Shown in pieces: positions 61,566 to 64,000 of a DNA stretch of 64,000 bases; within the stretch, counting starts at the first letter, position 1, and each line of letters opens with the position of its first letter. Where the stretch lies: NCBI GenBank assembly GCA_023667245.1, contig JAMPAL010000006.1:1-64000 (forward strand), given 5' to 3'. The stretch is from Anaeroplasma bactoclasticum. GTDB taxonomy: Bacteria; Bacillota_I; Bacilli_A; ML615J-28; CAG-313. The notes beneath the pieces are model-generated. The model was not told the DNA's origin. It did not search any database and worked only from the letters and a program-made list of their open reading frames with translations. A program made the position numbers and the translations under genes.

Positions 61566-61655
61566 CTAGAATCCCCAGCAAGCACCAATAATGGCAAGTA
61601 AAATAAATAGAACTAAAATGAAAGCATATCCATATTCACCTCGGCATTGATTCAT
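61566..61655 (-). CDS. YjcZ-type small sporulation protein (29 residues)
   Basis: The protein is only 29 residues: a short head (MNQCRGEYGY) and a hydrophobic helix (AFILVLFILLAIIGACW), nearly the same as the helix of the 45900-46043 protein. AAAGGAGGAG precedes the ATG at ideal spacing. A sigma-K-like promoter lies upstream and a hairpin terminator follows. Size, composition and context support the YjcZ-type assignment. Confidence 0.82.
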   Translation of the reverse strand: MNQCRGEYGYAFILVLFILLAIIGACWGF

Positions 61656-61699
61656 AATGCTCCTCCTTTCCGTGGATTATTCATCTCACTTTACACTTC

Positions 61700-61726
61700 T
61701 AGTCTATGAAAAAGAAAAAAAACTGT
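61700..61726 (-). promoter_or_regulatory. Sigma-K-like promoter of the second YjcZ-type gene
   Basis: On the minus strand AC (61726-61725), then 16 bases, then CATAGACTA (61708-61700). It fits AC-N16/17-CATAnnnTA. Confidence 0.6.
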
Positions 61727-61838
61727 TTATTATAAAAGCCCATTTATTTATGCATAACAAAAAATTCACATAAATTTCACATTGTCTTTTTATTTTAAAA
61801 AAAGTCTACTTTAGTTTTGAAAATTCATGATTTTTCAA

Positions 61839-61867
61839 TTGAAATTTTAAAAGAAAAATGGTAAAAT
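61839..61867 (+). promoter_or_regulatory. Sigma-A promoter of the foldase-like gene
   Basis: TTGAAA (61839-61844) and TAAAAT (61862-61867) with a 17-base spacer. Confidence 0.7.
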
Positions 61868-61907
61868 ATACATGTTATATTTTAACAATAAGAAAGGATG
61901 CAAAAAA

Positions 61908-64000
61908 ATGAAAACTTTATTTAAGAGAATGTTGCCAGTTTTAATTGGTATCGCTCTTATTGCAGTCATTTCAATTACATTGGTTGTGATTAGCGTAGCA
62001 AATAATCGCAGACCTGTATTGAGTGATGGTGATGAAGCGTACTTAGAATATGGCAAACTAACTGTAACAAAGCAAGAACTCTATGACGCTTTAAAGAAAG
62101 ATTATGGGGTTTCTGAATTGAATCGTCTTATCGACACTTACTTGTTCCAAGAAGAAATGAAGACGGTCAATGAAAAAGATTTGCTAGCATATATTGAATC
62201 AGATCTTTTTGAAGAAGATTCAAGTGAAGAGAAAAAACAAGAAAGTTGGGAAGATGTCCTTGATTCGCTTCGTCTCACAGGAATTTTGACCAAACAAGAT
62301 GTGGAATCTGGTAAGGATTATACCGATACTTCTACTACTGCTTGGAATAAAGTCAAGGAATATTATCGTCTTCAATTCGCAAAGCGTGAGTGGGCGAAAA
62401 AACAATATCTTGAAGAATTAAAAGCAAGCAAACAAGATGGCGTTTTGTTTACTGAAGAAGAAATCAAAGAATATTTTGAAAACAACTATCCTACTCAAAT
62501 CACTGGTATTTTTATTCCATTTACGAGTAGTGATGCTGCAAAAGAAATGTTAAAAAAGTATGGTATCAATATTGATCAATTGAACACTTCTAAAAATGGT
62601 AGTATTTTACCAGGATGGCTTTCTTCTTCTTTTACTGGAGATAAAACAGAAACACCTAAACCAGGTCAATATCTCAATCCAAATGAAATCGTTGAAACAT
62701 TCATTGCAATGTATAATGAAGTATTGTCTTATTATGTAAATGGTGATAAAATCATTACTGAAGAAGACTACAGCAAAACCTATAGTGAAACAAAAACGAT
62801 AGAGATGGCGAAAAATGAATTAGATTATGCGGTTAACAAATATACATCTATCAAAGGAAACTTAAATCTTCCTTTAGCTATTACGATCAATGGATTTGAA
62901 AGCAAAGCAACCATTGAATGGACTGCAGTTGACGATGAAAACTTTAAACTAGATGCTGAAACAGGTGAACTAACCGTTGTACGTGGTGCTGAGAAAATTG
63001 AAAAAACAATTGAAGGTAAAATTACCCTTGGAGAAGCAACTAAGAACGTATCTTATAAAATTACTGTTGTTGCAACAACCAAGGATGATACTGCACAAGA
63101 TGCAACGATTGATGTGACATTGGAAAACGTAGATCAAATCTATGATTACACATTCAACTTCAATAATGAAATGGGTAATGAACATTCTGAATTTGTTTGG
63201 GATAAAAATACAAGCAGTGAAATTGGCAAAAAAATCATTGCATTGTCTTTATCTGAAGATTATGGTGATTTCTACAAATCTTATTCAGTTACACCTTGGG
63301 GTGGAAAAAATTATACCTATTTGTATATTAAACTTGCTGAAAGTGAAGCTCCTGAACTCACAGATGAATTAAAGGCTGAAATCACTGAAAAAATGATTGA
63401 TGAACTTTATGAAGAAAATTCAGGTGCAAATTTAGAAAAATTCTATTATGAAAAACGTAAAGAAAATAATTTAAAAATTTATGATCGTTTTATTGAAGCT
63501 ATCTATGAATATAATTACAATACTTTATATGGTACTACATTAAAATTAAAAGATTATGAAGCATTTAAAAAGAACAAAAAGACCAACAAAACACTTGTTG
63601 CTTCTATTAATGGTAAAGACATTACTGCAGATGAATTATTTGCAGAATTAGAAGCTAAATACGGTGCAACATTTACAAAATCATTTGTAGATGAATATTT
63701 CATTTTAAACACTGAATTCAATACTTATTACAATCCTTGGAAAGGTATTGAAGACAAAAAATATATTAAAGCATTATTAAAATCTGATGTTCAAAGTTTC
63801 AAACAAAATTTTGAATTAGATTACTTCACTTACTATTATCTTGCATATTATGGATTCATTCCAAACTTCCCTGCAAGTTATGGTTGGAAAAACTTTATTC
63901 ATGACTATTTTGGTGCTGATTCTGAAAAAGAATTGCTCATCAATAAAAACTTTGGTGGTTCTATCTATAGTGATGTATTAACTGATTATACAAAATCATT
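61908..64000 (+). CDS. Large membrane-anchored PrsA/SurA-like foldase-type protein (runs off the right edge)
   Basis: An open frame without stop runs from an ATG at 61908 to the window end, giving 697 residues. Residues about 9-31 form a membrane anchor without lipobox. The next part (EYGKLTVTKQELYDALKKDYG, then ELNRLIDTYLFQEE) looks like the N-terminal chaperone region of SurA/PrsA-type foldases. The segment near 190-240 (ITGIFIPFTSSDAAKEML) may be a decayed parvulin domain. An Ig-like domain lies at about 310-390. Near residue 564 a second chaperone-like stretch appears (SINGKDITADELFAELEAKYG, then FVDEYFILN), so the protein seems internally duplicated. AAGGATG precedes the ATG. Confidence 0.75.
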   Translation, partial: MKTLFKRMLPVLIGIALIAVISITLVVISVANNRRPVLSDGDEAYLEYGKLTVTKQELYDALKKDYGVSELNRLIDTYLFQEEMKTVNEKDLLAYIESDLFEEDSSEEKKQESWEDVLDSLRLTGILTKQDVESGKDYTDTSTTAWNKVKEYYRLQFAKREWAKKQYLEELKASKQDGVLFTEEEIKEYFENNYPTQITGIFIPFTSSDAAKEMLKKYGINIDQLNTSKNGSILPGWLSSSFTGDKTETPKPGQYLNPNEIVETFIAMYNEVLSYYVNGDKIITEEDYSKTYSETKTIEMAKNELDYAVNKYTSIKGNLNLPLAITINGFESKATIEWTAVDDENFKLDAETGELTVVRGAEKIEKTIEGKITLGEATKNVSYKITVVATTKDDTAQDATIDVTLENVDQIYDYTFNFNNEMGNEHSEFVWDKNTSSEIGKKIIALSLSEDYGDFYKSYSVTPWGGKNYTYLYIKLAESEAPELTDELKAEITEKMIDELYEENSGANLEKFYYEKRKENNLKIYDRFIEAIYEYNYNTLYGTTLKLKDYEAFKKNKKTNKTLVASINGKDITADELFAELEAKYGATFTKSFVDEYFILNTEFNTYYNPWKGIEDKKYIKALLKSDVQSFKQNFELDYFTYYYLAYYGFIPNFPASYGWKNFIHDYFGADSEKELLINKNFGGSIYSDVLTDYTKS

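Overview
The window is AT-rich and carries typical low-GC Gram-positive (Firmicutes/Bacilli-like) content. Ribosome binding sites are GGAGG/GGTGA type, the sigma-A promoters are consensus-like, T-run hairpin terminators are abundant, and tyrS has a T-box leader. The genes present include dlt-like genes, comEA-comEC, RNase J, KhpA, a CvfB homologue, recD2 and yycJ (walJ). UGA is not read as tryptophan. YlbD/YlbE-type proteins and two tiny YjcZ-type proteins, some behind sigma-K-like promoters, point to a spore-former or a close relative of one. An Erysipelotrichales-type lineage or another deep branch of Bacilli fits best, but this is inference. Many genes encode lipoproteins or membrane-anchored surface proteins with InlB-like, Ig-like or repeated helical domains, which suggests a host-associated anaerobe. 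Rubrerythrin, PerR and a ferredoxin-thioredoxin reductase-like protein agree with an anaerobic life.

Layout, left to right. 1-305: the start of an unknown gene. 391-5603: coaX, then a four-gene adenylation/carrier/MBOAT/SGNH operon that resembles dlt but has altered substrate-binding residues. 5804-6734: perR and rubrerythrin behind a perfect palindromic operator. 7058-11080: holA, rpsT, comEC and comEA. 11170-13698: an ArsR / metallochaperone / P1B-ATPase operon. 13758-20933: a LURP-type protein, a large GH18 repeat lipoprotein and two CNNM/CorC paralogues. 20953-28005: a T-box-led unit tyrS / serine hydrolase / PIG-L deacetylase / GHL10 hydrolase / thioredoxin / FTR-like protein. 28035-31399: a LacI-family regulator, a MurC-like ligase and a lipoprotein. 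31486-33145: a MATE transporter preceded by a structured, terminator-bearing leader. 33208-44511: the conserved rpsP-khpA-rimM-trmD-rplS set, interrupted twice. An ArsR/P1B-ATPase pair sits between khpA and rimM, and a rhodanese-like lipoprotein, an M6 peptidase, an aquaporin, a CvfB homologue and a methyltransferase sit between trmD and rplS. 44536-46043: sporulation-associated small genes. 46214-53619: a lipoprotein, def, a YjbR-type protein, an MFS operon, a HAD phosphatase, RNase J and a small membrane protein. 53790-61440: the yycJ / rlmH / membrane protein / uvrB / mnmA / recD2 operon. 61566-64000: a second YjcZ-type gene and the start of a large foldase-like surface protein.

The most interesting items are four. 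First, the dlt-like operon: its adenylation enzyme lacks both the Asp that binds the substrate amino group and the Cys linked to D-Ala selection, and its last gene is an SGNH protein rather than a classical DltD. Second, the self-contained promoter, structured RNA and terminator ahead of the MATE gene. Third, a common sigma-K-like promoter pattern in front of three tiny coat-type genes. Fourth, the placing of essential genes in conditionally controlled units: rimM-trmD behind a metal-responsive operator, and thioredoxin with cell-wall enzymes behind a tyrosine T-box. No rRNA, tRNA, CRISPR array or intact insertion sequence was seen.
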